Of a stretch of DNA of 64,000 nucleotides, positions 43,048 to 52,140 are shown piece by piece; within the stretch, counting starts at the first letter, position 1; the number at the start of each line of letters is the position of its first letter. A model generated the notes under the pieces. The model did no database searches. It had not been told where the DNA came from and saw nothing but the letters and a program-made list of their open reading frames with translations. The stretch is taken from the NCBI RefSeq assembly GCF_000974425.1, contig NZ_CP010429.1, positions 2,542,001 through 2,606,000 of the forward strand, in the 5' to 3' direction. This DNA is from Spirosoma radiotolerans (GTDB taxonomy: Bacteria; Bacteroidota; Bacteroidia; Cytophagales; Spirosomataceae). A program made the position numbers and the translations under genes.

Positions 43048-44244
43048 GTGGAACAATCGATCAACGTAAAAAGCAGTGGTTTAACAGCCGCTCAGATTGC
43101 CATCATGGCTATATCGGCGGGTATTTGCGTCGCCAACATTTATTACAACCAACCCATTTTGCCGCATTTGGCCCGCTCGTTTCATGCCAGTGAAAATGAG
43201 GTTGGCCGGGTGGCCGTACTGGCACAGGCGGGCTATGGATTAGGGCTCTTTTTCCTGACTCCCCTTGGCGATAAAGTAAACCGGAAACGGTTGATGCTGC
43301 TGTTACAGGTTCTCTTGATTATCGCACTGCTCTGCATGACGTTTGCCAACAGTTTGTTGTTGGTGAGCATCATGAGTTTTCTCATTGGTTTATCGGCCGT
43401 TTCGGTGCAGATCATCGTACCAATGGCGGCCACCCTGGCGCGTGAAAATCGGGGGCGAATTGTCGGAATCATTTTCACCGGTATTCTGGTGGGCGTGCTC
43501 TTTGCCCGTGTCTTCAGCGGCTTTATTGCCGAATGGCTGGGCTGGCGGTATGTATATGGCATTTCGGCTGGTATGGTCACTGTGGTAACAATTGCGCTTC
43601 AGGTGTCATTGCCCAATGTAGCCTCCGAATTTACGGGCACATATGGTCAGCTATTAGCCTCGACGGTGTACCAGATCCGACGCTTTGCGCTGCTGCGCCA
43701 AACGGCGCTCCTGGGCGCGCTGGTGTTTGGTGCTTTCTGTTCGTTCTGGACTACGCTAACGTTTCACCTGAGTGGTCCGCCGTTTCGGTATCAGACCGGA
43801 ACCATTGGTTTATTTGGCCTGCTGGCCATTGGTGCTGCCCTGATGGCGCCCTATTTCGGTAAACTGGCCGACAAGGGCAATGCGAATCAGGTGCGGCTGG
43901 TGACGATATCCCTCATCATTGTCAGTGTATTGATTGTCAAGGTGTTTCCATTTTCGGCAACTGCCTTTGTCCTGACCGTTTTGCTGCTTGACCTGGGGGC
44001 TCAGTCGACGCAGGTAACAAATACGGCGCTTATTTATACCCTGGATAGCTCCGCACATAGTCGCATCAATACGGTTTACATGACTACGTATTTCCTGGGT
44101 GGGGCCATCGGTACATTCGTTGGCATTCAGTGCTGGGCCTGGGGTGGTTGGCCGACGGTGACCTGGCAACTGCTTATTTGGAGCTGTCTGGCGTTGCTGG
44201 TTTTACTCCTGAGAGTTCGTCAGCCAGTAAGTAAAATCGCCTGA
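43048..44244 (+). CDS. MFS transporter (DHA1-like)
   Basis: The 398-residue protein has twelve hydrophobic helices and begins with GTG. ANIYYNQPILPHLARSF after the first helix is characteristic of a sugar- or drug-exporting DHA1 subgroup (YNQP motif). LTPLGDKVNRKRLMLLLQV is motif A. It is likely an exporter of small organic molecules. The start at 43048 gives MEQSINVKSSGL; the adjacent TTG is an alternative. It is convergent with the broken hydrolase. Confidence 0.87.
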   Translation: MEQSINVKSSGLTAAQIAIMAISAGICVANIYYNQPILPHLARSFHASENEVGRVAVLAQAGYGLGLFFLTPLGDKVNRKRLMLLLQVLLIIALLCMTFANSLLLVSIMSFLIGLSAVSVQIIVPMAATLARENRGRIVGIIFTGILVGVLFARVFSGFIAEWLGWRYVYGISAGMVTVVTIALQVSLPNVASEFTGTYGQLLASTVYQIRRFALLRQTALLGALVFGAFCSFWTTLTFHLSGPPFRYQTGTIGLFGLLAIGAALMAPYFGKLADKGNANQVRLVTISLIIVSVLIVKVFPFSATAFVLTVLLLDLGAQSTQVTNTALIYTLDSSAHSRINTVYMTTYFLGGAIGTFVGIQCWAWGGWPTVTWQLLIWSCLALLVLLLRVRQPVSKIA

Positions 44245-44267
44245 TTTAAAGAAATACAACTGGATCG

Positions 44268-45368
44268 TTAGGGCACTGAAGGCGGTTTGGCAAAGGTGCC
44301 TTCAGTGTTTGCTACATCAGCTAACGCACTGTCCAGGCATTGCCGAAAGTACGCTGGCTCCTCAAAAATAGGACTGTGGGCTGAGTTGGTAAACGTAAAC
44401 AGGCGTTTTCGAGGAGCTTGTACGCTGTCGAAATATCGTTTGGCGATCGGATAAGGTGTCTGGTAATCATGCGTACCCTGAAAAAGATAGTAAGGAACCT
44501 GAAGGGCTGGGGTTAACCGGAACAGGTCTGTTGCCACAACCGTCGGCCATAACCAACGAACAGATTTCATGGCGCCCAACCCGTAATGAATCTTATCCAA
44601 CAGGGTATACTCCCGACAGAATAAAATACTTCGAATAAAGAGCGGATAGAAGTTGGCCTGGTACATGCCACCGCCATAATCAGCGACGAGTCCCCGTTGC
44701 CACATCAGGTAGTCCAGCCATGCATCGGCCGGGTAGGGCGGAGGCCCCTGCGCTACTAACCGACTGACCTGCCGTTTGCTATCGTGCTCCCTGGCTTGCG
44801 CCAGTACCCAATTGTACGAAATCTTTTCGGCTTCTAACTGGCTGGCGATCTGGCTAATACTGAAAAAGGCTGTGAACAGATCCCGTTGTCTTTGTACGGT
44901 AAGAACACCCAGAAATGTTCCCCAGGAATGCGCCATCAGGTAGATACGCGGCTGGTGAAATCATTGCGCCAGCCATCGGCTTACATCAACCGCATCATCG
45001 ACAAACGTAGCGACGTTGAAGGAATCGTTAAATACTTTAGCGTCATAGGATTTGCCCGCCCCACGCTGCTCCCAGTTGACGACAACAAACTTTTTTTCCA
45101 GCTCGTGGCCCACCAGCAGCGACGCTTCGGGCAGGCCTGGGCCGCCATGAAGAAATAAAAGCACGGGTTTTGTGCTGTCGACGCCCCGCATGAGTAACCA
45201 CTGGGTGTTTCCATTGATGGTTACCGCTTCGAGTCGGGCAAAGCTGCCCGGTATCGGTTGCCCATCCCTGGTAAGGATCGGATTCGTTTTGCCAGGACTG
45301 TACCAGCCCAAGACACCAATGGCCACCGCAAGTACGCCGACCAATATCAGGCCAATCTGTTTTATCAT
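44268..45368 (-). pseudogene. Alpha/beta hydrolase interrupted by an in-frame TGA
   Basis: Two frames in the same register make one 366-codon hydrolase. Residues 1-135 start MIKQIGLILVGVLAVAIGVL, an N-terminal anchor, then contain VLLFLHGGPGLPEASLL. A TGA at 44963-44961 follows RWLAQ. The frame continues without shift through FHQPRIYLMAHSWGTFLG (nucleophile Ser in HSWG), to LFTFTNSAHSPIFEEP (final His). The stop separates the oxyanion HGGPG from the nucleophile, so neither piece alone is an enzyme. A C-to-T change of CGA (Arg) would explain it. Everything else is intact, so it is a recent mutation, a sequencing error, or readthrough. Confidence 0.85.
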
Positions 45369-45664
45369 CTGATTATGGTTTCCCTGTTGACTTGACCCGG
45401 TGGTTGAGCGCCTGCGAAGGCTGAGAAAAACTTATTTAACAAGTCGGGCATTTTCCACCGATAACCACCGGATGACCTGATTAAGGTGCTTCGTCGTAAA
45501 CTTTATGAGGGTTTGGTCAGAGCTGAAGGCAATTGGTTGGCTTTCTGACAAGATTTAAAAACCCGACCGTATCCTCATTTATCGCCCTCATTTTCAGGCC
45601 CCTCTTCCAGCCATTCGTGTTAGTTGTGAGAGTCAAATGATAACTCATTAAAAAAGCTAAGCGT

Positions 45665-46150
45665 ATGAAGAAGGTAGTAGTTATGGGGGCGATGGTACTG
45701 GCAGTAGCCGCCTTCAGCGCACAGGCGCAAACAACCAACTCAGGTAGTTCTACGAATGGGTCCACCTCAACCACAGGGTCGGGCACAACAGGCAGTGGCA
45801 CATCCGGTTCTACCGGTACAGGCAGCAGTGGATCAACGACTGGCGGCTCGACGGGTAGCGGAACAACAGGAAGCGGCACGTCGGGCAGTGGTAGCACGAT
45901 GGGTACGGGTACAACCGGTAGCAGTGGCTCAATGGGCACCGGCACCACGGGTAGCGGTACGTCGGGCAGCGGCTCGACAATGGGTACAGGTACAACGGGT
46001 ACCAGCAGCGGTTCGGTGTCTACCCAGTCAGGTTCAGGAAGCCAGGGTACTACCCAGGGAACGGGCGGTAACAGTCGGAAATCGAAACGAAACAGCGGTA
46101 GCCAGAGTGGCAGCTCATCCTCGACCTCAGGTACACCGCCGGAGAAATAA
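45665..46150 (+). CDS. Exported Ser/Gly/Thr-rich low-complexity protein
   Basis: The 161-residue protein has a clear signal peptide (MKKVVVMGAMVLAVAAFSAQ, cut after AQA). The mature part is almost only Gly, Ser and Thr up to residue 135, then a short basic tail (SRKSKRNSGSQ) and STSGTPPEK. It is disordered and should be secreted or surface-bound; no fold or enzyme motif is visible. Such sequences resemble adhesive or stalk-like linkers. A 20-residue unit is present twice (see repeat). The opposite strand has a 244-codon frame rich in Pro and Val, a by-product of the codon pattern. A hairpin at 46181-46220 follows. Confidence 0.75.
   Translation: MKKVVVMGAMVLAVAAFSAQAQTTNSGSSTNGSTSTTGSGTTGSGTSGSTGTGSSGSTTGGSTGSGTTGSGTSGSGSTMGTGTTGSSGSMGTGTTGSGTSGSGSTMGTGTTGTSSGSVSTQSGSGSQGTTQGTGGNSRKSKRNSGSQSGSSSSTSGTPPEK
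45860..46000 (+). repeat. Two copies of a 60-bp coding repeat
   Basis: Codons for GTTGSGTSGSGSTMGTGTTG occur at 45860-45919 and again at 45941-46000, separated by a seven-residue spacer (SSGSMGT). Third positions differ between copies, so they are not a very recent duplication. The region is a candidate for length variation between strains. Confidence 0.8.
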
Positions 46151-46180
46151 GCGAATACTAGAGGGTCGTCTTGATCAAAT

Positions 46181-46220
46181 TCCTGTTCAGGTGCCTGTAA
46201 ACGGTGGTGCCTGAACAGGA
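46181..46220. terminator. Hairpin after the Ser/Gly/Thr-rich gene
   Basis: TCCTGTTCAGG (46181-46191) and CCTGAACAGGA (46210-46220) form a perfect 11-bp stem. It lies 31 bp after the stop codon. No long T-run follows. Confidence 0.65.
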
Positions 46221-46354
46221 GTTTGGCGACCAGAAAACGATAGTCACACACAATACAACCACTTCCGCCCTAAAATAGACACTGGTTACCAGATGGATAG
46301 GGTAGGGATAGAATGGTGGGTTTTAACCAAATACCGTTAGACAGCTCAAGTGTT

Positions 46355-46831
46355 ATGAAAAAATTACGAATACTTGTTTCCTTCGTTGCACTGGTTTTCC
46401 TCTCCGTGGGTGGGTCACCGGCGTTTAGCCAAACCAGCAGCAAGGAAAATTCGAGCCCTTATGAAGAGGCAACGCAAAGGGATAGCAAGAACCAGTTTAG
46501 CAGCTATGGCTGGATCGGCCTGGCTGGCCTGGCCGGTCTGCTGGGACTGAGACGTAACCGAAATCGAGGTAACACAGCGATGACAACTGTTGTACTGATT
46601 ACGGGCGTGCTGGCTACCAGTGCGTTACTGCTCAGTGTTACACCGGCCATCAGCCAAACTCCGCGCTCCGAAAAAGGATTAGACGGGGATAATACGGTGA
46701 AGACCAGCCAGCGAGACACCGAAGATCATGAGACAAACTTCGACTGGGTTGGCTTCTTTGGCCTGGCGGGTCTGGTTGGTCTGGTTGGTCCGAAACGAAA
46801 CAGGGTAGAGGGTCAGCGAACGAGTGTGTAG
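46355..46831 (+). CDS. Tandem WGxxGxxG-type exported protein
   Basis: From the ATG at 46355 the protein has 158 residues in two similar halves. Half one: signal peptide (MKKLRILVSFVALVFLSVGG), polar linker with QRDSKNQ, then YGWIGLAGLAGLLGLRRNRN. Half two begins at an internal Met (residue 76): MTTVVLITGVLATSALLLSV, polar linker with SQRDTED, then DWVGFFGLAGLVGLVGPKRN. Each tail has the W-x-G-x-x-G-x-x-G pattern followed by basic residues, as in WGxxGxxG C-terminal sorting-type proteins of Bacteroidota and cyanobacteria. A fused duplicate is unusual. The frame is open 14 codons further upstream, but the start at 46355 gives the normal signal peptide. Confidence 0.75.
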   Translation: MKKLRILVSFVALVFLSVGGSPAFSQTSSKENSSPYEEATQRDSKNQFSSYGWIGLAGLAGLLGLRRNRNRGNTAMTTVVLITGVLATSALLLSVTPAISQTPRSEKGLDGDNTVKTSQRDTEDHETNFDWVGFFGLAGLVGLVGPKRNRVEGQRTSV

Positions 46832-46863
46832 TTCTATTCTAATTTCGAAACACAAGGTGACGT

Positions 46864-46992
46864 ATGGAAAATCAAGACCCTCAGGAGACAACCCTGGATC
46901 AGACCGATTATGATTCCAATGAGTTTGACGCGGCAACAACAGATGACGAAGCCGCAGCCATGGAGTCGGGCGTTGATCTGGATGATGAATAG
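46864..46992 (+). CDS. Acidic microprotein (42 aa)
   Basis: ATG at 46864 to TAG at 46990-46992 gives 42 residues starting MENQDPQETTLDQTDYDSNE and ending in SGVDLDDE. About one third of residues are Asp or Glu; there is no Lys, Arg or hydrophobic segment. It lies 32 bp after the WGxxGxxG gene and just before a strong terminator, so it is probably the last gene of that operon. I do not recognise it. Shortness and low complexity make it uncertain, but the clean position before the terminator supports it. Confidence 0.5.
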   Translation: MENQDPQETTLDQTDYDSNEFDAATTDDEAAAMESGVDLDDE

Positions 46993-47001
46993 ATAGGTTT
47001 G

Positions 47002-47040
47002 TATAAAAAAGAGTCCCGCCAGGCGGGACTCTTTTTTATA
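47002..47040. terminator. Bidirectional terminator before hslU 3' end
   Basis: A 19-bp perfect stem (TATAAAAAAGAGTCCCGCC with its complement) around a single central A carries T6 on each side, so it can stop both the acidic microprotein operon and the convergent hslU. Confidence 0.92.
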
Positions 47041-47055
47041 GTCAGCTTACTAAGG

Positions 47056-48441
47056 CTACAGGATGAACTGGCTCAGGTCCCGGTTTTTCACCAGACCGTT
47101 CAGTTTGTCGTTCACAAGCTCTTTCGTGATAACCACGTGCGCATTGGCCCCGATAACGTCGGGAATGTCGAACATAAAGTCGTTCATGAGGTGACTAAGC
47201 ACCGTTTGCAACCGGCGGGCACCAATGTTTTCAACGTCGCTGTTGACCTCAAAGGCGATCCGGGCCAACTCACGCAGGGCATCGTCCTGGAAAGACAGGT
47301 CAACGTTTTCGGCCTGAAGCATGGCTTCGTACTGTTTGGTCAGCGCGTTTTTGGGCTCTTTCAAAATCTGGTAGAAGTCATCTTCCGACAGGCTTTGCAA
47401 CTCGACCCGAATGGGGAAACGACCCTGTAATTCAGGAATCAGATCGCTGGGCTTAGCCACATGGAAGGCACCGGCCGCAATGAACAGAATGTGATCGGTA
47501 TGAATAACGCCGTACTTTGTATTCACCGCACTGCCTTCCACAATGGGTAGCAAATCCCGCTGAACGCCCTCACGACTGACGTCGGGGCCGCCACCGCCAT
47601 TTCCGGAACGGGCAGAGGCCACCTTGTCGATTTCGTCGATGAAAATAATCCCCGCGTCTTCGGCTTTTCGGATGGCTTCTTCTTTTACTTCGTCCATGTC
47701 GATCAGCTTGGCGGCTTCTTCTTCGAGCAGGATTTTACGGGCTTCAGCGATGGTCACCTTCCGTTTTTTACCTCGTTTGGGCATCATGCCGCCAATCATC
47801 TCCTGAATATTCATCATAGAAAGATCATCGACAGCGCCACCCATGATGCCGATATTGGGCGTTTGGCTTTGCTGGACATCAATTTCAATCTTCCGGTCGT
47901 CCATTTCACCGGAGCGGATCTTTTCGCGGAACCGTTCGCGGGTACGTTCGTTCAACTCGGCGTCCGAATCCTTTTTTTCATTCTCAAAACCCATCTGGCC
48001 ATTGACGGGCTTAACGGGCGGAATCAGAATATCCAGAATCGCATCTTCAACCAACTGGTGGGCTCTGGCCTGAACGGCTTCTTTTTTGGCCGCCCGCACC
48101 ATGTTGACCGATTGCTCGACCAGGTCGCGCACCATGCTTTCCACATCGCGGCCAACGTAGCCAACTTCGGTAAACTTCGAGGCTTCTACCTTAATAAAGG
48201 GCGCGTCGGCGATTTTGGCCAGCCGCCGGGCAATTTCTGTTTTACCAACGCCGGTGGCACCGATCATCAGAATGTTATTCGGTGTGATTTCGCGTTGCAT
48301 GTCGGCGACGCTGTTCATCCGGCGCCAGCGGTTGCGCAGGGCAATGGCAACATTGCGCTTGGCGTCGTGCTGGCCGATAATGTACTGATCTAATTCGGCA
48401 ACAATTTGCCGTGGGGTAAGGTCTTTGAGTGATTGGGTCAT
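47056..48441 (-). CDS. hslU: ATP-dependent protease ATPase subunit HslU
   Basis: The 461-residue protein unfolds substrates for the HslV peptidase. Walker A is GATGVGKT (residues 61-68), Walker B IIFIDEIDKVA, and the I domain insert spans about residues 110-245. The sensor segments SDLIPELQGRFPIRVELQSL and ENIGARRLQTVL and the C-terminal SQFIL are typical; the last residues insert into HslV. hslV is not adjacent, which is common in Bacteroidota. A small GGAGCG/CGCTCC hairpin lies just before the start in the leader. Confidence 0.95.
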   Translation of the reverse strand: MTQSLKDLTPRQIVAELDQYIIGQHDAKRNVAIALRNRWRRMNSVADMQREITPNNILMIGATGVGKTEIARRLAKIADAPFIKVEASKFTEVGYVGRDVESMVRDLVEQSVNMVRAAKKEAVQARAHQLVEDAILDILIPPVKPVNGQMGFENEKKDSDAELNERTRERFREKIRSGEMDDRKIEIDVQQSQTPNIGIMGGAVDDLSMMNIQEMIGGMMPKRGKKRKVTIAEARKILLEEEAAKLIDMDEVKEEAIRKAEDAGIIFIDEIDKVASARSGNGGGGPDVSREGVQRDLLPIVEGSAVNTKYGVIHTDHILFIAAGAFHVAKPSDLIPELQGRFPIRVELQSLSEDDFYQILKEPKNALTKQYEAMLQAENVDLSFQDDALRELARIAFEVNSDVENIGARRLQTVLSHLMNDFMFDIPDVIGANAHVVITKELVNDKLNGLVKNRDLSQFIL

Positions 48442-48593
48442 TGAAAAAATGGAGCGATTTGGGCGCTCCTTGCTTTACAAACAAAGGAAATAGGAAAATG
48501 TGCCAACGGGTAGCGTATTTAGCCGTGACAATCACGAATAAATGAAATAGAAACGGACTTCATTCTGAAAAATAGGCTATTTTTACTTGATTG

Positions 48594-48854
48594 ATGGAAC
48601 AATTATTTATGAACTGGCGAGCGTATATTCATACTGACCCGGCTATTTTAGGGGGGAAGCCTATTATTAAAGGTACTCGGCTCTCGGTTGAGTTATTATT
48701 AGATCGGCTGGCGAACGGCTGGACTGAGCAAATGATTTTTGATAGCTATCCTAATCTTCCAGCAGAAGCTTTAAAAGCTGTTTATGGATTTATGTTAGAC
48801 ACCATTAAAGACGATGTATTTCAGATTCAGCCATCCGTTCGACAGGCTTCATGA
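48594..48854 (+). CDS. DUF433 antitoxin-like protein
   Basis: The 86-residue protein has the DUF433 core: YIHTDPAILGGKPIIKGTRL, VELLLDRLANGWTEQMIFDS and NLPAEALKAVYGFMLD. DUF433 proteins form a winged helix and are usually the antitoxin of a pair with a PIN-like (DUF5615) toxin directly downstream. Here the downstream gene is present only as a 56-codon remnant overlapping the 3' end. TTG at 48591 and ATG at 48609 are other possible starts. Confidence 0.82.
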   Translation: MEQLFMNWRAYIHTDPAILGGKPIIKGTRLSVELLLDRLANGWTEQMIFDSYPNLPAEALKAVYGFMLDTIKDDVFQIQPSVRQAS

Positions 48855-48984
48855 CGTCGGTAAACATTCGCCTGACTATCCAGGTCATTTGTTAGTTCGA
48901 GTGCTGGCAGATAACTGGCGGTTTAATCGATACATCACAGTTGTGGAAGATGCCATAATTCGGCAAAGAGCGATATCCGTTTAG
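48814..48984 (+). pseudogene. Truncated toxin-like remnant after DUF433
   Basis: In the +1 frame relative to DUF433, ATG 48814 to TAG 48982-48984 encodes 56 residues, including HSPDYPGHLLVRVLADNW and ITVVEDAIIRQRAI. That resembles the C-terminal end of DUF5615 PIN-like toxins (a GxLLVRL strand, then a final VVE...IRxR strand). The N-terminal catalytic half with its acidic residues is absent, so it cannot be an active nuclease. The overlap with DUF433 suggests a deletion joined the two genes. Confidence 0.55.
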
Positions 48985-48994
48985 TCAGAATTAG

Positions 48995-50077
48995 TTACTT
49001 CATTAACCGGTCCAGATCGATTCGTATCGACAACTGACTGGTGCCTGCCGTGGGCACCGAGGTAAACCGACCGTAGGTGAGTTGAAACGCTTTCGCCTGC
49101 ACCGATGCCCCGAACGATATACCGGCGCTACCACCTCCTGTTGTCAGGCTGCCTTCCGCTCGCTTCTGGTGGTTATAACCCACCAACAGATGCACGTTTT
49201 TGCTGACCAACAATTCGGCCCCAACGCTCATGTGGCGGGCTAGTTTCTCCGTTACGCTGGTGGCCTTTGGAATTGGATTGCCGCTCAGGTCATACCGAAC
49301 ATTGAGGTTGGGATCGTTGTAGCTGATGTCGAATCGCTGCAGGTGGTGAGCCGTTATGGTTAGGCGAATGGGCGCATGCTGGGGTTTCAGGGTTACACCG
49401 GCCTGTAAATCAAAGGGCAGGCTGGCATCTGTGGGGCCATAATTTTTGATCAGGTAACCAACATTTTTGGCAACCAGCCCGAAGGTTAAATTATGATTCG
49501 GGTGCCGCCATATTCCACCCAAATCAGCCAGAATACCAAAGGCGGAATATGTTTCGATGGATGAACCAACTGCTTTAATGGTGGCCCCTAGCGTAAAATT
49601 ACCTTCTGTACGGGAATGAGTCAGGCTAAGGGCGTAATCGTTGGCCGAAAAGGTACCCAGCGTATTACCAGCCGGGTCGGTATAGGTAAATTGACCGTAA
49701 CTTAAATACTGCATGCCAATGGCCCAGCCTGCGTGCCGATCCGGATCTTTGGCGCGAATCGGAAGTCCGTACTGAAGGGTGTAGTATTTAGCAGCCGCCA
49801 GGTAAGGCATCAGGCTGATGGAGGCCAGATTCGGGCTGACGGAATCCGCCAGGGCGGGGTTATTCAGGTGATAAGCCCCATCGGGGCCGATGGCCGATGC
49901 CACCTGTCCACCCAAAGCGGCCACACGCGCATGCGTCGGCAAATCCAGAAAGGAGAAGATGCGCTGTCCGCCGAGCGGCTGGGCAACCGTAAAAACCGGC
50001 CAGGTCAACACAAAAAGTAATGTAACGTAAAGGGCTTTCAAACGTAAGTTAGTCGCAGTTTTCACAAAGAAAGCCAA
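48995..50077 (-). CDS. porQ: Type IX secretion system protein PorQ
   Basis: The 360-residue protein has a signal peptide (ALYVTLLFVLTWPVFTVAQ) and the PorQ-like start LGGQRIFSFLDLPTHARVAA followed by LGGQVASAIGPDGAYHLNNP. The rest is a beta-barrel of the PorV/FadL-like type, ending in a short SIRIDLDRLMK strand. PorQ is an outer-membrane component of type IX secretion, linked to processing and attachment of cargo on the surface. It is a single gene here. Its 306-bp upstream gap runs to the carboxylase start. Confidence 0.85.
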   Translation of the reverse strand: MAFFVKTATNLRLKALYVTLLFVLTWPVFTVAQPLGGQRIFSFLDLPTHARVAALGGQVASAIGPDGAYHLNNPALADSVSPNLASISLMPYLAAAKYYTLQYGLPIRAKDPDRHAGWAIGMQYLSYGQFTYTDPAGNTLGTFSANDYALSLTHSRTEGNFTLGATIKAVGSSIETYSAFGILADLGGIWRHPNHNLTFGLVAKNVGYLIKNYGPTDASLPFDLQAGVTLKPQHAPIRLTITAHHLQRFDISYNDPNLNVRYDLSGNPIPKATSVTEKLARHMSVGAELLVSKNVHLLVGYNHQKRAEGSLTTGGGSAGISFGASVQAKAFQLTYGRFTSVPTAGTSQLSIRIDLDRLMK

Positions 50078-50326
50078 TTTTTAGCCTGCCCGGCGTTTTC
50101 AACTCCATATTCCAGGAATCTAGCTGAAAAGACGTTCAACGCCGGTACCCGATTCTCAGGATACACAAAAAGCGGATGATGGGATAGGGATTGGATGACG
50201 ATAAATCAAACCAGGTGAAAAGGCTGTCTTTATTGGCTATTGCCTGAAATGCGAAAAGAGTAGGCAACGTCGACTCATGCCGGAATGATAATGAATAAAT
50301 GTAGGCGACAAAAAGGGTTTCAACCG

Positions 50327-50354
50327 TTGGAATCCGTAAGAAAAATTAACTTTG
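50327..50354 (+). promoter_or_regulatory. Promoter of the acyl-CoA carboxylase gene
   Basis: TTGG (50327-50330) and TAACTTTG (50347-50354) match the Bacteroidota -33/-7 pair, the -7 box exactly, with a 16-17 bp spacer. The -7 box ends 29 bp before the ATG at 50384, confirming that start against an in-frame ATG at 50285 upstream of the promoter. Confidence 0.7.
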
Positions 50355-50383
50355 TCTATACGTGTTTACCTAAGATCAACTGC

Positions 50384-51970
50384 ATGTCTACTTCAGCCCT
50401 TCAAGAGTCCAGTCAAGCTAATCTGCCTAAATTGTCCAAAGCCGATATTCTGTCTCAGAAAAATGCCGAAGCCGAACTCGGCGGTGGGCAGAAACGCATT
50501 GACGCTCAACACAACAAAGGGAAATTAACCGCCCGCGAACGGATCGCTTTATTGGTCGATGAAGGCTCGTTTGAAGAAATTGGCAAGTTTGTCATGCACC
50601 GCACCCGCGATTTCGGGCTCGACAAGGAACATTACCTCGGCGACGGCGTCGTAACGGGCTATGGTACGGTAAATGGTCGGTTAGTTTACGTATTTGCCCA
50701 GGATTTCACCGTCTTCGGGGGAGCTTTGTCCGAAACCCATGCGGAGAAGATCTGCAAACTAATGGACCTGGCCCTACAAAACGGGGCTCCGTTAGTAGGT
50801 CTGAATGATTCGGGGGGCGCCCGGATTCAGGAAGGGGTCTTGTCGCTGGCGGGGTATGCCGACATTTTTTATCGCAACACGCGGGCCTCGGGGGTTATTC
50901 CCCAACTGTCGGCGGTGATGGGACCCTGCGCCGGTGGGGCTGTCTATAGCCCGGCCATCACCGACTTTATCTTTATGGTCGAGAATACCAGCTATATGTT
51001 CGTGACGGGCCCCAACGTAGTGAAAACCGTTACGCACGAAACCGTTACGGCCGAAGAGCTCGGCGGGGCCAGCACCCACAGTACTAAATCGGGCGTAACG
51101 CATTTCTCCTGCGAAAACGAACTTACCTGCATTCAAAACATTAAACAGGTGTTGAGCTACATTCCGCAAAACTGCGAAGATGAGCCGCCCATGCTGGCCT
51201 ATGAACCCGCCGACGAGTCGAGGCCGGGTCTCAACGACATCATTCCGGCCAACCCCAATCAGCCCTACGACATGCGGGAGGTGATTGAGGAACTGGTTGA
51301 TGCCGGTAGCTTTATGGAAGTTCACCGGAATTTTGCGGAGAACATCGTCGTGGGGTTTGCCCGGATTGGCGGCCGGAGCATTGGTGTTGTGGGCAATCAG
51401 CCCGCCGTGTTGGCAGGTGTGCTCGATATTCACGCCAGTACCAAAGCGGCCCGGTTTGTTCGTTTCTGCGACTGCTTTAACGTGCCCTTGTTAGTGCTCG
51501 AAGATGTACCCGGTTTTCTGCCCGGCACCGATCAGGAGTGGAACGGCATCATTACCAATGGAGCCAAGTTGTTGTACGCTTTCTGCGAAGCCACCGTGCC
51601 CCGCGTTACGGTCATCACCCGTAAAGCTTATGGCGGTGCTTACGACGTGATGAATTCCAAACACATTGGCGCTGACATGAACTATGCCTGGCCGTCGGCC
51701 GAGATTGCCGTTATGGGGGCCAGTGGAGCCGCCGAGATTATTTTCAAACGCGAAATCGCCGAAGCCGAAGATCCACAGACCAAATTGCAGGAGAAAGTAC
51801 TGGAATACACCGAGAAGTTTGCAAATCCGTATCGGGCCGCTAACCGGGGGTATATTGACGAGGTCATCATGCCCCATCAGACCCGCCAGAAGCTTATCCG
51901 GGCGTTCACCATGCTGGAGAACAAAGTCGCCACCTTACCAAAGAAAAAACACGGCAATATCCCGTTATAA
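50384..51970 (+). CDS. Acyl-CoA carboxylase beta (carboxyltransferase) subunit
   Basis: The 528-residue protein transfers CO2 from biotin to an acyl-CoA (propionyl-, acetyl- or methylcrotonyl-CoA). The N-terminal half has [40 protein letters not shown] and [19 protein letters not shown]. The C-terminal half has [20 protein letters not shown] and the [20 protein letters not shown] region. This matches propionyl-CoA carboxylase beta chains best. The biotin carboxylase and BCCP parts must be encoded elsewhere. Position and promoter suggest a single-gene unit, followed by a small membrane-protein gene. Confidence 0.92.
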   Translation: MSTSALQESSQANLPKLSKADILSQKNAEAELGGGQKRIDAQHNKGKLTARERIALLVDEGSFEEIGKFVMHRTRDFGLDKEHYLGDGVVTGYGTVNGRLVYVFAQDFTVFGGALSETHAEKICKLMDLALQNGAPLVGLNDSGGARIQEGVLSLAGYADIFYRNTRASGVIPQLSAVMGPCAGGAVYSPAITDFIFMVENTSYMFVTGPNVVKTVTHETVTAEELGGASTHSTKSGVTHFSCENELTCIQNIKQVLSYIPQNCEDEPPMLAYEPADESRPGLNDIIPANPNQPYDMREVIEELVDAGSFMEVHRNFAENIVVGFARIGGRSIGVVGNQPAVLAGVLDIHASTKAARFVRFCDCFNVPLLVLEDVPGFLPGTDQEWNGIITNGAKLLYAFCEATVPRVTVITRKAYGGAYDVMNSKHIGADMNYAWPSAEIAVMGASGAAEIIFKREIAEAEDPQTKLQEKVLEYTEKFANPYRAANRGYIDEVIMPHQTRQKLIRAFTMLENKVATLPKKKHGNIPL

Positions 51971-52031
51971 ATTGATATGGAGGAGTTGCTGTTTAAGCCT
52001 TTAAAAGAGGCTTTCGCTGAATCATGTTTTT

Positions 52032-52073
52032 GTCATTCCTCGGCACGGGCCGCCCCGCTTCGTCGGAATGACG
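52032..52073. repeat. GTCATTCC/GGAATGAC inverted repeat
   Basis: GTCATTCC (52032-52039) and GGAATGAC (about 52065-52072) are inverted copies with partial CGG/CCG pairing inside. From memory, sequences of this type (TGTCATTCCGACG) recur in many Bacteroidota genomes. It lies in the gap after the carboxylase gene. Confidence 0.6.
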
Positions 52074-52140
52074 ACGTGAACCATTTTTTGACTCATTACT
52101 TGATAAAGATACCATTACATCTCACAACAAGCTTGACTAT

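Noticed and set aside
44961-44963. The TGA in the hydrolase as a selenocysteine codon
   Set aside because: Selenocysteine at a surface position before FHQPRIYL is not expected in this family, and no SECIS-like hairpin is evident just downstream.
45517-46251. 244-codon minus-strand frame rich in Pro/Val opposite the Ser/Gly/Thr-rich gene
   Set aside because: The Val-Pro repeats are the antisense reading of Gly/Ser/Thr codons. It has no signal or start context, and the plus-strand gene has a good signal peptide.
50792-51433. 213-codon minus-strand frame opposite the carboxylase
   Set aside because: Shadow of a conserved coding sequence with no independent features.
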